A stretch of 64,000 bases of DNA, taken from Salipiger bermudensis HTCC2601 (GTDB taxonomy: Bacteria > Pseudomonadota > Alphaproteobacteria > Rhodobacterales > Rhodobacteraceae). Below, in pieces: positions 47,812-58,132 of this stretch (its first letter is position 1; each line of letters opens with the position of its first letter). Both the position numbers and the translations under genes were made by a program. The notes under the pieces were generated by a model. The model had not been told where the DNA came from. It saw only the letters and a program-made list of their open reading frames with translations, and ran no database searches. The stretch covers positions 424,222 through 488,221 of the forward strand of contig NZ_DS022276.1 of NCBI RefSeq assembly GCF_000153725.1. The letters run 5' to 3'.

Positions 47812-48939
47812 TCAGCCGGCGGTCTGGAACCGGTGCGGGAAGGCCGTCCGTGTGACCGCGCCAAGCCCGGCCAACGACAGCGCCATGATCGCGATCCAGC
47901 CGATCAGCGGGATCAGCGCGACCAGCGCCGCGATCACCGCCCCCGCCAGCGCTGCCAGCGCGCGGTGCTTCGCCTCGTGCGGAAAGCCCTGCCCGGCGAG
48001 CTTCAGCGCGGCCACGCCAAGCGCATAGGCGCCGACGATGTAGCCCGCGAGCCCGGCCAGAATGGCGAAGAACAGCGCCGCCGGGGTGAGCAGCAGGCCG
48101 ATCAGGGTCATCGCCAGCAGGATGCCCGCGCCGATCACCGTCGATTGCGCGATGAAGCCGGTGAGCAGCGTCCGGAACGGGTGTCCCAGCAGCTGCGCCC
48201 GCATGGCGGCGAATGTCTGCGGCATCAGCGCCGCGGCCGCCGCCGCAACCAGCGCCACGAGCAGCACGCCGATGGCGAAGCTGATGACAGCCTTCACCCC
48301 GGGCCAGAAACCGCCCTCGCGGATCGGCTCCCACTCGCTGATCTCTTCCCGCTGGACCCTGTCCGCCGGAATCACGCTCTCGGGCACGATGATCTCGCCC
48401 GGGTCGTCCTCGTAGAGCGTCAGCGTGCCAGAGATCGCCGCATCGGGCCCGAAGCGCAGCTCCCGGGCGCTCAGGGCAATGTCGCCGGTCACCGGCCCGT
48501 CGATCTCGACAAACTCACCGCCTGCCAGCAGCGTGCCCTCGATCGCCGCCGAGAGGGTGATCTCCGAGCCGAAGACCCGCAGGTTGCCGCCGATCGGCGC
48601 GGTCACATCGACCCGCTGGCCCGCCAGCGTGGCATTGCCCGTCACCGCGGCCCCGACCCGCACCTCCTGCCCCGCGGCATAGAGCCCCTGCCCCACCGGC
48701 CCGGACACAGTGACCCAGCGTCCGGCCATGTGCGCGCTGCCGGTAATCTCGGCCTCGAGCGTCACCCGCTCGCCGGCAAGGAACACGTCGGCGCCCCCGG
48801 GCTCGGACATCGCAGCGATACGCCCGGCGATGAAACGGTCGCCGCCAAGGTCGAAACTCTCGGTTTTGTCCTGCGCCAGAGACGGCAATGCCGGCAGCAG
48901 AAACAGCAATAAAGTCAAAAGGAATACAGGTCTCGGCAT
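47812..48939 (-). CDS. signal-peptide membrane protein with bactofilin-like repeat region (DUF8173-like)
   Basis: A 375-residue protein: signal peptide (PVFLLTLLLFLLPALPSLAQ), residues ~30-190 with short repeated strands of the type (V/I)xGPVxG, VGAAVTGNATLAGQRVDV, APIGGNLRVFGSEI, resembling the beta-helical repeats of bactofilins and polymer-forming cytoskeletal proteins, then four to five membrane helices in the C-terminal half. Similar proteins are annotated only as DUF8173 or hypothetical. ATG 48939 follows GGAGGGCGAG. The topology suggests an extracytoplasmic beta-helix anchored in the membrane. Confidence 0.7.
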   Translation of the reverse strand: MPRPVFLLTLLLFLLPALPSLAQDKTESFDLGGDRFIAGRIAAMSEPGGADVFLAGERVTLEAEITGSAHMAGRWVTVSGPVGQGLYAAGQEVRVGAAVTGNATLAGQRVDVTAPIGGNLRVFGSEITLSAAIEGTLLAGGEFVEIDGPVTGDIALSARELRFGPDAAISGTLTLYEDDPGEIIVPESVIPADRVQREEISEWEPIREGGFWPGVKAVISFAIGVLLVALVAAAAAALMPQTFAAMRAQLLGHPFRTLLTGFIAQSTVIGAGILLAMTLIGLLLTPAALFFAILAGLAGYIVGAYALGVAALKLAGQGFPHEAKHRALAALAGAVIAALVALIPLIGWIAIMALSLAGLGAVTRTAFPHRFQTAG

Positions 48940-49047
48940 CTCTCGCCCTCCGCAATCATCAAGGCGAGCGTAGCAGCGGCGGATGTCCGGCACTTTACGC
49001 AGGATCAAATTTCACCTTCCGCAACCAACCCGTGCGCCAGACATGAC

Positions 49048-49071
49048 AAAGGGCCCCGAGAGGGGCCCTTT
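49048..49071 (-). terminator. terminator of groESL
   Basis: Stem AAAGGGCCCC / GGGGCCCTTT with a 4-nt loop, 67 bp after the groEL stop. The T tail is short on both sides. Confidence 0.7.
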
Positions 49072-49137
49072 GCGTGCAACGAGGCACTTGGCAACCGTGA
49101 TGGTCGCGGTGGCCTCCCAAGAGGGAGGCCGACCGGA

Positions 49138-50784
<1,647 letters not shown>

Positions 50785-50850
50785 TCAGTTCTCCTGAATT
50801 CTGTTGGGAATAGGCGGGCGCACCCGCCGGTCAGTGCGTGGAAGCGGATC

Positions 50851-51144
50851 TCAGGCAGCAGCAGTGATGCCGAGAATGTCCGATTCCTTCATGATCAGCA
50901 GCTCTTCGCCATCGATCGAGACCTCGGTGCCCGACCACTTGCCGAACAGGACGCGGTCGCCTTCGGACACGGCCATCGAGATCAGTTCGCCGTTGTCCTT
51001 GCGTGCGCCTTCGCCACATGCGACCACGACGCCCTCGGCGGGCTTTTCCTTGGCGCTGTCGGGGATGATCAGACCACCTTTGGTCTTCTCGTCGCTCTCA
51101 ACGCGGCGGACCAGCACGCGGTCATGAAGCGGTTTGAATGCCAT
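50851..51144 (-). CDS. groES: co-chaperonin GroES
   Basis: Heptameric lid of GroEL, 97 residues. It starts [16 protein letters not shown] (ATG 51144, AGGAG 9 nt upstream) and contains the mobile loop [19 protein letters not shown] longer frame from 51165 adds seven residues not seen in the family. Confidence 0.98.
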   Translation of the reverse strand: MAFKPLHDRVLVRRVESDEKTKGGLIIPDSAKEKPAEGVVVACGEGARKDNGELISMAVSEGDRVLFGKWSGTEVSIDGEELLIMKESDILGITAAA

Positions 51145-51198
51145 CTTCGAGTACTCCTGGCTCAAAGTTTGTCCCAGTAACAGCCCCTTGCGGGGCCG

Positions 51199-51225
51199 TT
51201 AGCACTCACCTCTTCTGAGTGCTAA
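51199..51225. promoter_or_regulatory. CIRCE operator (HrcA site)
   Basis: Perfect match to TTAGCACTC-N9-GAGTGCTAA. It lies just after the groES -10 hexamer and about 55 bp before the gene, the normal position for HrcA repression of groESL. Confidence 0.97.
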
Positions 51226-51232
51226 TGGCGCA

Positions 51233-51261
51233 TAGCTAGGGACCGTCGCGAGTCGTGTCAA
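51233..51261 (-). promoter_or_regulatory. promoter of groESL
   Basis: Minus strand TTGACA (51256-51261), 17-nt spacer, TAGCTA (51233-51238), followed directly by CIRCE. The rest of the gap to 51483 shows no further element. Confidence 0.8.
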
Positions 51262-51483
51262 CGGGGCCGTCCGGAAAAATCGCCTCTCTCCGAACGTCTC
51301 CCGAGCCTCACCTATGAATGAATTCGCCGCACAAAAGCGGCTGCGCCGAAATTTGCCGATAGCGGGTCAAGGGCGGTGTCACGAAGGACGGCAAGCGGCG
51401 CAATCGGCATGGCATCCCGCCCCGTTTCATGGAATGGTATACCAATCGACGCGCATTCGCGTCCCCCAGCCCAAGAGCCAGCC

Positions 51484-52455
51484 ATGCCGATTCATCCCGC
51501 TGCATCCGTTCAGGTGCCGCACGCCGCCGCCCGTCCCGCCCCCGACAACATGAAGGGCATCCTGCTGATCACGCTGGGGTTCCTCTTCTTCGGCGCAACC
51601 GACGCCATGGCCAAGCTGCTGACCACCGAGCTGCCGCCGCTGCAGGTCGTCTGGATGCGTCAGCTCGGGCTGTTCTCGGGTGTCGTCGTGATGCTGGCGA
51701 TGCGCGGGTTTCAGGTGATGCGAACCCGGCATCCGGCGGCCCAGATCTCGCGGGGGGTGCTGGCGACCTGTTCGGCCACCTTTTTCATCCTCGCAGTGCA
51801 GCACGTGCCGCTGGCCGACGCCACCGCCGTGACCTTCATCGCGCCGTTCATCGTCACGGTCATCGGCGGGCTGTTCCTGAAGGAGCCGGTCGGCTGGCGC
51901 CGCTGGGCCGCCGTGGCGGTGGGCTTTCTCGGCATGATGATCGTGATCCGTCCCGGCATGGGCGTGTTCCACCCGGCGATCTTCCTCATCGTCGCCGCCG
52001 CCACCGCCTTTGCCACCCGCCAGATCCTGTCGCGGGTGCTCAGCGGCGACGACACCATCGCCACCACGGTCGCCTATACCTCGATCACATCGACAGCGCT
52101 GCTGACCCTGCCCATCCCCTTCGTCTGGGAGATGCCCACCGAGGGCTGGATCTGGCTCGTCGCCGCGGCGATGGCGCTCTGCGCCGCCACCGGCGAGATC
52201 TTCATCATTCGCGCGCTCGACGTGGCGCAGGCGGTGGTGGTCGCGCCGATGCAGTACTCGATGATCCTGTGGAGCACCCTCTACGGCTTCCTGCTGTTCG
52301 CCGACCTTCCCGACCTCTGGACGCTGGTCGGCTGTGCCATCATCGTGGCCTCGGGCCTCTACACGCTGAACCGCGAGCGCGTTGTCGCGCGGCGCCAGCG
52401 CAAGGCAGAACAGGCGCTGGCCGCCGAGGCCGCCGCCCGCACCGAAGAGATCTGA
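51484..52455 (+). CDS. EamA-family (DMT) transporter
   Basis: A 323-residue membrane protein with ten spans in two EamA repeats (GILLITLGFLFFGATDAMAK, VPLADATAVTFIAPFIVTVI; second repeat from IFLIVAAATAFATRQILSRV), preceded by a ~25-residue Pro/Ala-rich leader and followed by a charged Arg/Ala/Glu C-terminal tail. Substrate unknown. The start ATG 51484 was chosen before the conserved hydrophobic region; a later ATG at MKGILLITLGF (51550) is possible. Confidence 0.85.
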   Translation: MPIHPAASVQVPHAAARPAPDNMKGILLITLGFLFFGATDAMAKLLTTELPPLQVVWMRQLGLFSGVVVMLAMRGFQVMRTRHPAAQISRGVLATCSATFFILAVQHVPLADATAVTFIAPFIVTVIGGLFLKEPVGWRRWAAVAVGFLGMMIVIRPGMGVFHPAIFLIVAAATAFATRQILSRVLSGDDTIATTVAYTSITSTALLTLPIPFVWEMPTEGWIWLVAAAMALCAATGEIFIIRALDVAQAVVVAPMQYSMILWSTLYGFLLFADLPDLWTLVGCAIIVASGLYTLNRERVVARRQRKAEQALAAEAAARTEEI

Positions 52456-52456
52456 G

Positions 52457-53116
52457 CTACCAGCTATAGGCCCAGTGGGTGAGCCCGGCGCGGCCCGCCG
52501 CGCTGATCGCGTAGACACCGGTCTCGACCTTGTCGAACCAACCGTAATGGTTGTCGCGCATGATCCGCGTGGCCTCCTTCACGCCGGTCGCCGAGACCAC
52601 GTCGCGCCCCCGGCTGGCGCCGTGCTCGGCCAGATGCGCGGCGCAGCGCAGCGCGTCCTGCCGGTAGCCGGTAACGATGCCGTGCCGGGTCGCGCCGCCG
52701 GCGTTCGGGTCGCCCTCGATGCGCTGGAACTCCCGCAGGAGCCGCGCCTGCTTGCGCTTGTTCTTGCGCGGCGCGTAGGGCCCCGGATCGCACAGCACTT
52801 CGGCCCTGCCCTCCTTGACCACGATGAAGCCGAGCCCCAGCCGCCGGCACAGTGCGAGATTGTCCTTCAGCGCCCGCCGCGCGGTCCGCCCCGAAGGCTT
52901 GGGCACCGCGATATAGACCGCGTCGCTCACCGTCAGCCGCGCCACCGCCTGGTGAAACAGCGCCAGCGAGATCTTCAGCTTCAGCTCGACGATCACCGGC
53001 GGCTCCGGCCCACGCATCGCCACGAGATCGGCGGCGCCGACCTCGCCCTTCACCTCGTAGCCCTGCCCCGTCAGAAGCGCCTTCACCGGCGCGTAGAGTT
53101 CACTTTCCCGCTGCAT
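52457..53116 (-). CDS. DUF2161 family PD-(D/E)xK nuclease-like protein
   Basis: A 219-residue protein with the N-terminal pattern GYEVKGEVGAADLVAMRG followed by VIVELKLK, i.e. E, D and ExK residues spaced as in the PD-(D/E)xK phosphodiesterase fold (residues ~20-47). The C-terminal third (GVKEATRIMRDNHYGWFDKV) looks like a small winged-helix. This matches DUF2161, annotated as putative PD-(D/E)xK phosphodiesterase, with no known substrate. Its stop is 1 bp from the converging EamA gene. Confidence 0.85.
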   Translation of the reverse strand: MQRESELYAPVKALLTGQGYEVKGEVGAADLVAMRGPEPPVIVELKLKISLALFHQAVARLTVSDAVYIAVPKPSGRTARRALKDNLALCRRLGLGFIVVKEGRAEVLCDPGPYAPRKNKRKQARLLREFQRIEGDPNAGGATRHGIVTGYRQDALRCAAHLAEHGASRGRDVVSATGVKEATRIMRDNHYGWFDKVETGVYAISAAGRAGLTHWAYSW

Positions 53117-53204
53117 GGCGCCGACAGTGGCCCCGCCGCTTGCCGCTGTCCATCCCCTGCCCTAGCCTGCGCCGAGCCTGTTGCCACGCCAGCCCGGAGA
53201 CCCC

Positions 53205-54194
53205 ATGCGCCTGATCCTTGCCGCCCTGCTCGGCCTCTCCCTCGCGCCCGCCGCCCATGCCGCCTGCGAGGGCACCGATCTGCGCGAAACCCTGAGCGCC
53301 GCCGAGCGGGCCCGGCTCGACGCAGAGCTCGACGCCATGCCCTACGCCACCGGCAATCACTGGCGGGCCGAGAAGGACGGCGAGGTCATTCACCTGATCG
53401 GCACCATGCACCTGAGCGATCCGCGCCTTGACGGCCCCGTCGACCGGCTGCGCCCCGTGATCGCCGAGGCCGGCGCGCTGCTGCTCGAGATGCCGCAGGC
53501 CGAACAGGCGCGGCTCATGCAGGCGATGACCGAGCGGCCCGAGCTCCTGCTACTGACCGAGACCACCCTGCCCGAGATCATGCCCGAGGATGACTGGCAG
53601 GCGCTTTCCGAGGCGGTCAGCGCCCGTGGCATCCCCGCGGTCATGGCATCCAAGTTCCGGCCTTGGTACCTGTCGATGATGCTGGCCATTCCGGCCTGTG
53701 CCCAAGCCGCGATGAAGGAGCAGAACGGGCTCGACGTGCGGCTCGAGGCACTGGCCGAGGCCGCCGGCGTGCCAACCCTGCCGCTGGAGCCTTTCGACAC
53801 CGCCTTCGGTATCTTCAACGAGGCCCCGCTCGAGGAGCAGGTCGAGATGATGTCGCTGTCGCTCGCCACCGAGGATCAGGGCGCCGACGGCATGGCCACC
53901 ACCGTCGCCGCCTATTTCGACGAGCGCCCCGGCGAGATGTGGGCGCTCTCGGGCATCCTGATGCAGCGCAGCGACCTGATCGCGCCGGATGAGGCGCAAA
54001 CCATGCTCGACGAGACCAACGAGGCCCTGCTGGCGCAGCGCAACCGCGACTGGCTGCCGGTAATCCTCGAGGCCGCCGCGACCACCGAAGGGCCGGTGAT
54101 CGCCGCCTTCGGCGCCGCCCATCTGCCGGGGCACGCGGGCGTGGCACGGCTTCTGGAAGAAGACGGGTTCACGCTGACGCGCGAACCCTTCTGA
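53205..54194 (+). CDS. TraB/GumN family secreted protein
   Basis: A 329-residue protein with signal peptide MRLILAALLGLSLAPAAHA and the TraB/GumN (Tiki-like) fold: LIGTMHLSDPRL near residue 60, a central helical part and FGAAHLPG near the C-terminus supplying the second conserved His. Some relatives are metalloproteases or plasmid pheromone inhibitors; bacterial GumN-like members are mostly uncharacterised. ATG 53205 follows CGGAGA. Confidence 0.87.
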   Translation: MRLILAALLGLSLAPAAHAACEGTDLRETLSAAERARLDAELDAMPYATGNHWRAEKDGEVIHLIGTMHLSDPRLDGPVDRLRPVIAEAGALLLEMPQAEQARLMQAMTERPELLLLTETTLPEIMPEDDWQALSEAVSARGIPAVMASKFRPWYLSMMLAIPACAQAAMKEQNGLDVRLEALAEAAGVPTLPLEPFDTAFGIFNEAPLEEQVEMMSLSLATEDQGADGMATTVAAYFDERPGEMWALSGILMQRSDLIAPDEAQTMLDETNEALLAQRNRDWLPVILEAAATTEGPVIAAFGAAHLPGHAGVARLLEEDGFTLTREPF

Positions 54195-54196
54195 CA

Positions 54197-56218
54197 TCAG
54201 GCAGCAAGCCCGCGCCCCTTGAGCAGCGCCTCGACTCCGGGCATCCGGCCGCGGAAGGCGGTGTAGAGGTCCTCCGCCTCCTGCGAGCCCCCCTTCGAGA
54301 GGATGAAGCGCTCGAGCTTCTCCGCTGTCGCCGGATCGAAGGCATCGCCGGCCTCCTCGAACGCGGCAAAGGCATCCGCGTCCATCACCTCGGACCACAT
54401 GTAGCTGTAGTAGCCGCTGGAATAGCCGTCGCCGGCGAAGACATGGGCGAAATGCGGTGTCGCGTGGCGCATGGTGATGGCCTGCGGCATGCCGATGCCG
54501 CGCAGGATCTCCGCCTGCCGCGCCATCGGATCACCCGGCGCCGTGCCGGAGTGGAACTCGAGGTCAACCAGAGCCGAGGCCACGTATTCCACCGTCTGGA
54601 ACCCCATGTCGAAGGTGGCCGCCGCCAGCACCTTGTCGAGCAGCGCCTTGGGCATCGGCGCGCCGGTCTCGGCGTGGGTGGCAAACTCCTCGAGCACCCG
54701 CGGCACCTCGAGCCAGTGCTCGTAGAGCTGGCTCGGCAGCTCTACGAAATCGCGCGCCACCGACGTGCCCGAGACCGAGCCGAAGTCAACATCCGACAGG
54801 ATCTGGTGCAGCGCGTGGCCGAACTCGTGGAACAGCGTGCGCGCGTCGTCATAGGACAGCAGCGCCGGCTTGCCCTTGGACGGCTTGGCGAAATTGCACA
54901 CGTTGACCACGATCGGCGTCTCGATCTTGGGCCGCTTGGCCTGGCTGCGCATCGCCGAGCACCACGCCCCCGAGCGCTTTGACGCGCGTGCGAAATAATC
55001 GCCGATGAACACCGCAAGATGCTCGCCGTTGCGCGTCACCTCCCAGGCCCGGCAATCGGGGTGATAGAGCGCCACGTCGAGCGGCTTGAACTCCAGCCCG
55101 AAAAGCCGGTTGGCGCAGGTGAAGGCCGCCTCGATCATGCGCTCGAGCTGCAGGTAGGGCTTGAGCTCGGCCTCGTCGAGATCGTGCAGCGCGCGACGAC
55201 GCTTCTCGGCATAGTAGCGCCAGTCCCAGGGCTGAAGCGCGTCGTTGATGCCATCCTCGCGCAGCATCTCCTCCATCTCGGCCGCATCTCGCAGCGCCTG
55301 CGCCCGGGCGGGCTCCCAGACCTGCATCAGCAGCTCGCGCACCCGGTCGGGCGTCCCGGCCATCTCGGTCTCGAGCTTGTAGGAGGCGAAATCGGCGTAG
55401 CCCAGCAGCTTGGCACGCTCCTCGCGCAGCGCCAGCACCTCCGCGGCGATGCTGCGGTTGTCGGTCTCGCCACCATTGGCGCCGCGCGCCGCCCAGGCCT
55501 CGAACGCGGTCTGCCGCAGATCCCGGCGCGGGCAGAATTGCAAAAACGGCGTGATCAGCGAGCGCGACAGCGTCACCACCGGCCCTTCCTGCCCAAGCGC
55601 CTCGCCGGCGGAGCGCGCCGCATCGACCACGAAGCCCGGCAGCCCGTCGAGGTCGGCCTCGGACAGCGGCATGAACCACGAGGCCTCGTCCTTGAGCAGG
55701 TTCTGGGTGAACTCGGTGCCGAGCACTGCGAGCCGCGACTTCACCGCCTTCATGCGCTCCGCCTCTTCGCCTTCAAGCGCCGCGCCGGCACGGACGAAGC
55801 CGCGATGTGTGAGGTAGAGCACCCGCGCCTCCTCGTCCGACAGGCCCAGCTCCTCGCGCCGGGCCCAGAGATCGGCCACGCGCCCGAAGAGGCGCGCGTT
55901 GGCGTAGATCGCAGAGCTGTGCGCCGAGAGCTTCGGCGAGACGTCCCGCTGCAGCGCCTGCCGCGCGTCGTTGCTGTCGGCGCCGGCCACCGAGAAGAAC
56001 ACCGACAGCACCTTGTCGAGCGACTCGCCGGCGCCTTCCATCGCAAGGATCGTGTTGGCAAAGCTCGCCGGCTCCGGGTTGTCCGCGATGGACTCGATTT
56101 CGGCCAGATGCGCCGCCAGCGCCTGCTCGAAGGCGGGGGCGAAATCCTCGTCGGAGATACGGTCGAAGGGCGCGATCCGGAACGGCGTGTCCCAGTCGGC
56201 AAGCAGCGGGTTGGTCAT
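54197..56218 (-). CDS. M3 family oligopeptidase (oligopeptidase A / Dcp type)
   Basis: A 673-residue cytosolic zinc metallopeptidase that degrades short peptides and signal peptides. It contains the catalytic HEFGHALHQ (His-Glu-x-x-His) at about residues 458-462 and the downstream FVELPSQLYEHW region with the third zinc ligand. Start MTNPLLADWDTPFR (56218) fits the family; a longer frame adds 17 unlike residues. It converges with the TraB gene with a 2-bp gap. Confidence 0.95.
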   Translation of the reverse strand: MTNPLLADWDTPFRIAPFDRISDEDFAPAFEQALAAHLAEIESIADNPEPASFANTILAMEGAGESLDKVLSVFFSVAGADSNDARQALQRDVSPKLSAHSSAIYANARLFGRVADLWARREELGLSDEEARVLYLTHRGFVRAGAALEGEEAERMKAVKSRLAVLGTEFTQNLLKDEASWFMPLSEADLDGLPGFVVDAARSAGEALGQEGPVVTLSRSLITPFLQFCPRRDLRQTAFEAWAARGANGGETDNRSIAAEVLALREERAKLLGYADFASYKLETEMAGTPDRVRELLMQVWEPARAQALRDAAEMEEMLREDGINDALQPWDWRYYAEKRRRALHDLDEAELKPYLQLERMIEAAFTCANRLFGLEFKPLDVALYHPDCRAWEVTRNGEHLAVFIGDYFARASKRSGAWCSAMRSQAKRPKIETPIVVNVCNFAKPSKGKPALLSYDDARTLFHEFGHALHQILSDVDFGSVSGTSVARDFVELPSQLYEHWLEVPRVLEEFATHAETGAPMPKALLDKVLAAATFDMGFQTVEYVASALVDLEFHSGTAPGDPMARQAEILRGIGMPQAITMRHATPHFAHVFAGDGYSSGYYSYMWSEVMDADAFAAFEEAGDAFDPATAEKLERFILSKGGSQEAEDLYTAFRGRMPGVEALLKGRGLAA

Positions 56219-56300
56219 GTACGGAACTCCTTTTGCCCCAAAGCTAAGGCCGCCCCGCCGCCACGACAATGCCCGCAGACAACAATCCCGTCACCGCGGG

Positions 56301-56347
56301 ACGCCCCTATCTTCTCTTCGTCAAAAACACTCCCACCGGAGGCAGCC
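56301..56347. repeat. 47-bp direct repeat, copy 1
   Basis: ACGCCCCT followed by CTTCTCTTCGTCAAAAA, ACTCCC and CCGGAGGCA. It differs from copy 2 at five positions and lies in the same orientation 130 bp away, in the 337-bp noncoding gap between the M3 peptidase and MoeB genes. No gene is seen in the gap. Confidence 0.9.
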
Positions 56348-56430
56348 CCCCTGCCACCCCGCGCGGCTCCCGCGAAACGCACAACGCAGTAGACGGGGCG
56401 AACAAAGGCGCGCCCCCTCCGCCCCGCCGA

Positions 56431-56477
56431 ACGCCCCTGGCTTCTCTTCGTCAAAAATACTCCCGCCGGAGGCATCC
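56431..56477. repeat. 47-bp direct repeat, copy 2
   Basis: Same unit as 56301-56347 (42 of 47 positions identical). On the other strand it reads GGAGTATTTTTGACGAAGAG, a motif I remember as frequent between genes in Rhodobacteraceae, so it may be a member of a dispersed repeat family. Confidence 0.9.
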
Positions 56478-56555
56478 GCCGCGGACACGCGCGCAGCGCC
56501 GGGTCGAAACGCCCCGCCCCACCAAACCGACGAGACCAAGCGCGCTGCCCGCGGC

Positions 56556-57602
56556 TCAGCCGCAGATCGGGCAGCCCTCGCGCCGTTTCAACCCGATCTT
56601 CCGGGTCTCGCCCCAGAGCGCGTCATAGATCAGCATCTCGCACAGCAGCGGCTGGCCCGCCCCGGCGATCAGCTTGACCGTCTCCACCGCCATCATCGCG
56701 CCCACCACGCCCGGCAGGGGCCCCAGCACACCGGCCTCGGCGCAGGAGGGCGCCAGCCCCGGCGCCGGGGCCTCGGGGAACAGGCACTGGTAGCAAGGCG
56801 TGCCCCTGGCGGGATCAAAGACCGAAAGCTGCCCCTCCCACTGGCTCAGCGCGCCCGAGACCAGAGGCTTGCCCGCCGCGACCGCTGCCCGGTTGCTGAG
56901 GTAGCGGGTCTCGAAATTGTCGGTGCCGTCGAGGATCACGTCATACTCGGCAAAAAGCAGCGCGGCGCTCTCCGCGTCGAGCCGCCGGTGATAGGGCCGC
57001 ACCTCGACGTAGGGGTTCTGCGCCTCCATCGCCGCCTGCGCCGAGAACACCTTGGGCATGCCGATCCGGTCATCGGTGTGGATCACCTGCCGCTGCAGGT
57101 TGGCGTTCTCGACGACGTCGTCATCGACCACCCCGATGGTGCCGACCCCGGCGGCCGCGAGGTATTGCAGCGCCGGCGCGCCGAGGCCCCCGGCCCCGAT
57201 CACCAGCACCTTGGCCTCGCGCAACGCCTTCTGCCCGGGTCCACCCAGCTCGCGCAGCACGATATGGCGGGCGTAGCGCTCGAGCTCCGCCTCGCCGAAC
57301 CGCCCCCGCTTCTCCGGCACAGCGGGTGCCCGCTCCTCCTCCTGCGCCACGGCCCGCGCCTTGACCCGGCGCAGCACCTGCGCATAGGCCAGCGCCAGCG
57401 CCACGAAGCCTCCGAGAATGGCCCAGAGCGCCGGGCTCTCACCGGTGGCCATGCGCAGCGGGTGGCCGTCAGGCAGCACGAGGTGCAGTGCCAGAAGCGC
57501 CACGTAGAGCAGCCCCAACATATAGAGCCGCGCCTGCCGCGAGGCGCCCATCAGCCGCCCCAGCCCCCAGATCGCCGCGGCGATGACGAGGACCAGAAGC
57601 AT
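56556..57602 (-). CDS. moeB: MoeB/ThiF-type adenylyltransferase with N-terminal membrane anchor
   Basis: Adenylates the C-terminal glycine of a ubiquitin-like sulfur carrier (MoaD or ThiS). The 348-residue product has a ~95-residue N-terminal extension with three hydrophobic spans (LLVLVIAAAIWGLGRLMG, LYMLGLLYVALLALHLVL, ALWAILGGFVALALAYAQVL), then a complete E1-like domain: GAGGLGAPALQYLAAAGVG (ATP site), DGTDNFETRYL, and two zinc CxxC pairs (CYQC and CPIC). Ordinary MoeB lacks the membrane part. The start ATG overlaps the dut stop codon (TGATG). MoeB versus ThiF cannot be separated from sequence alone. Confidence 0.9.
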   Translation of the reverse strand: MLLVLVIAAAIWGLGRLMGASRQARLYMLGLLYVALLALHLVLPDGHPLRMATGESPALWAILGGFVALALAYAQVLRRVKARAVAQEEERAPAVPEKRGRFGEAELERYARHIVLRELGGPGQKALREAKVLVIGAGGLGAPALQYLAAAGVGTIGVVDDDVVENANLQRQVIHTDDRIGMPKVFSAQAAMEAQNPYVEVRPYHRRLDAESAALLFAEYDVILDGTDNFETRYLSNRAAVAAGKPLVSGALSQWEGQLSVFDPARGTPCYQCLFPEAPAPGLAPSCAEAGVLGPLPGVVGAMMAVETVKLIAGAGQPLLCEMLIYDALWGETRKIGLKRREGCPICG

Positions 57603-58057
57603 CAGGAGACGCCCGTCGAGCCGAAGCCGCCAGCGCCGCGCGCGGTCTCGGGCAGGGTCTCGACCAGATCGAAGCCCGCCTGCACCACCGGCGCCGCCAC
57701 CATCTGCGCGATGCGGTCGCCATGGGCGATGGTAAAGGGCGCCTCGCCCGCATTCATCACAATCACCCCGAGCGGGCCGCGATAGTCGCTGTCGATGGTG
57801 CCAGGGCTGTTGGGCAGGGTGATGCCATGCTTCAGCGCCAGCCCCGAGCGTGGCCGGATCTGCACCTCCCAGCCTTCGGGGATCGCCAGCCGAAGTCCGG
57901 TGGGCACCAGCGCCCGCGCCCCCGGCGCCAGTTTGATCTCGCCCCGGTCGGGCAGGTTGGCGCGCAGATCCGCGCCCGCCGCCCCCGAGGTCTCATAGCC
58001 CGGCAGACCCAGCGCCCGGTCGGCGCCCTCGTCCCACATCACTGCAATCGTCACCAC
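57602..58057 (-). CDS. dut: deoxyuridine 5'-triphosphate nucleotidohydrolase (dUTPase)
   Basis: Hydrolyses dUTP to dUMP, preventing uracil incorporation. The 151-residue trimeric-type product shows the five motifs: [41 protein letters not shown] and the C-terminal GGFGSTG. It starts at GTG 58057 (a second GTG follows). It lies between coaBC and moeB, all in the same direction. Confidence 0.97.
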   Translation of the reverse strand: MVTIAVMWDEGADRALGLPGYETSGAAGADLRANLPDRGEIKLAPGARALVPTGLRLAIPEGWEVQIRPRSGLALKHGITLPNSPGTIDSDYRGPLGVIVMNAGEAPFTIAHGDRIAQMVAAPVVQAGFDLVETLPETARGAGGFGSTGVS

Positions 58058-58080
58058 GTCCGCATGTCCTCTTGGTCGTT

Positions 58081-58130
58081 CTGTCCCCGCGGGGACGTGT
58101 TCAGGATCGGTTCCGCCCCCGCGGGGACAG
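58081..58130. repeat. inverted repeat with two GC-rich palindromes in the dut-coaBC gap
   Basis: CTGTCCCCGC (58081-58090) and GCGGGGACAG (58121-58130) are inverted arms, each sitting within a local palindrome: GTCCCCGCGGGGAC at 58083-58096 (perfect) and GCCCCCGCGGGGAC at 58115-58128 (imperfect). They fill the 75-bp gap directly behind coaBC. No T run follows. Confidence 0.8.
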
Positions 58131-58132
58131 GG

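Noticed and set aside
52457..54194. DUF2161 nuclease plus TraB-like protein as a possible defence pair
   Set aside because: They are on opposite strands, in a housekeeping neighbourhood, and both families are widespread in Rhodobacteraceae without defence context.
58081..58130. GC-rich palindromes behind coaBC as an intrinsic terminator
   Set aside because: No T run follows on the minus strand and dut continues in the same direction within 75 bp, so they are listed only as repeats.
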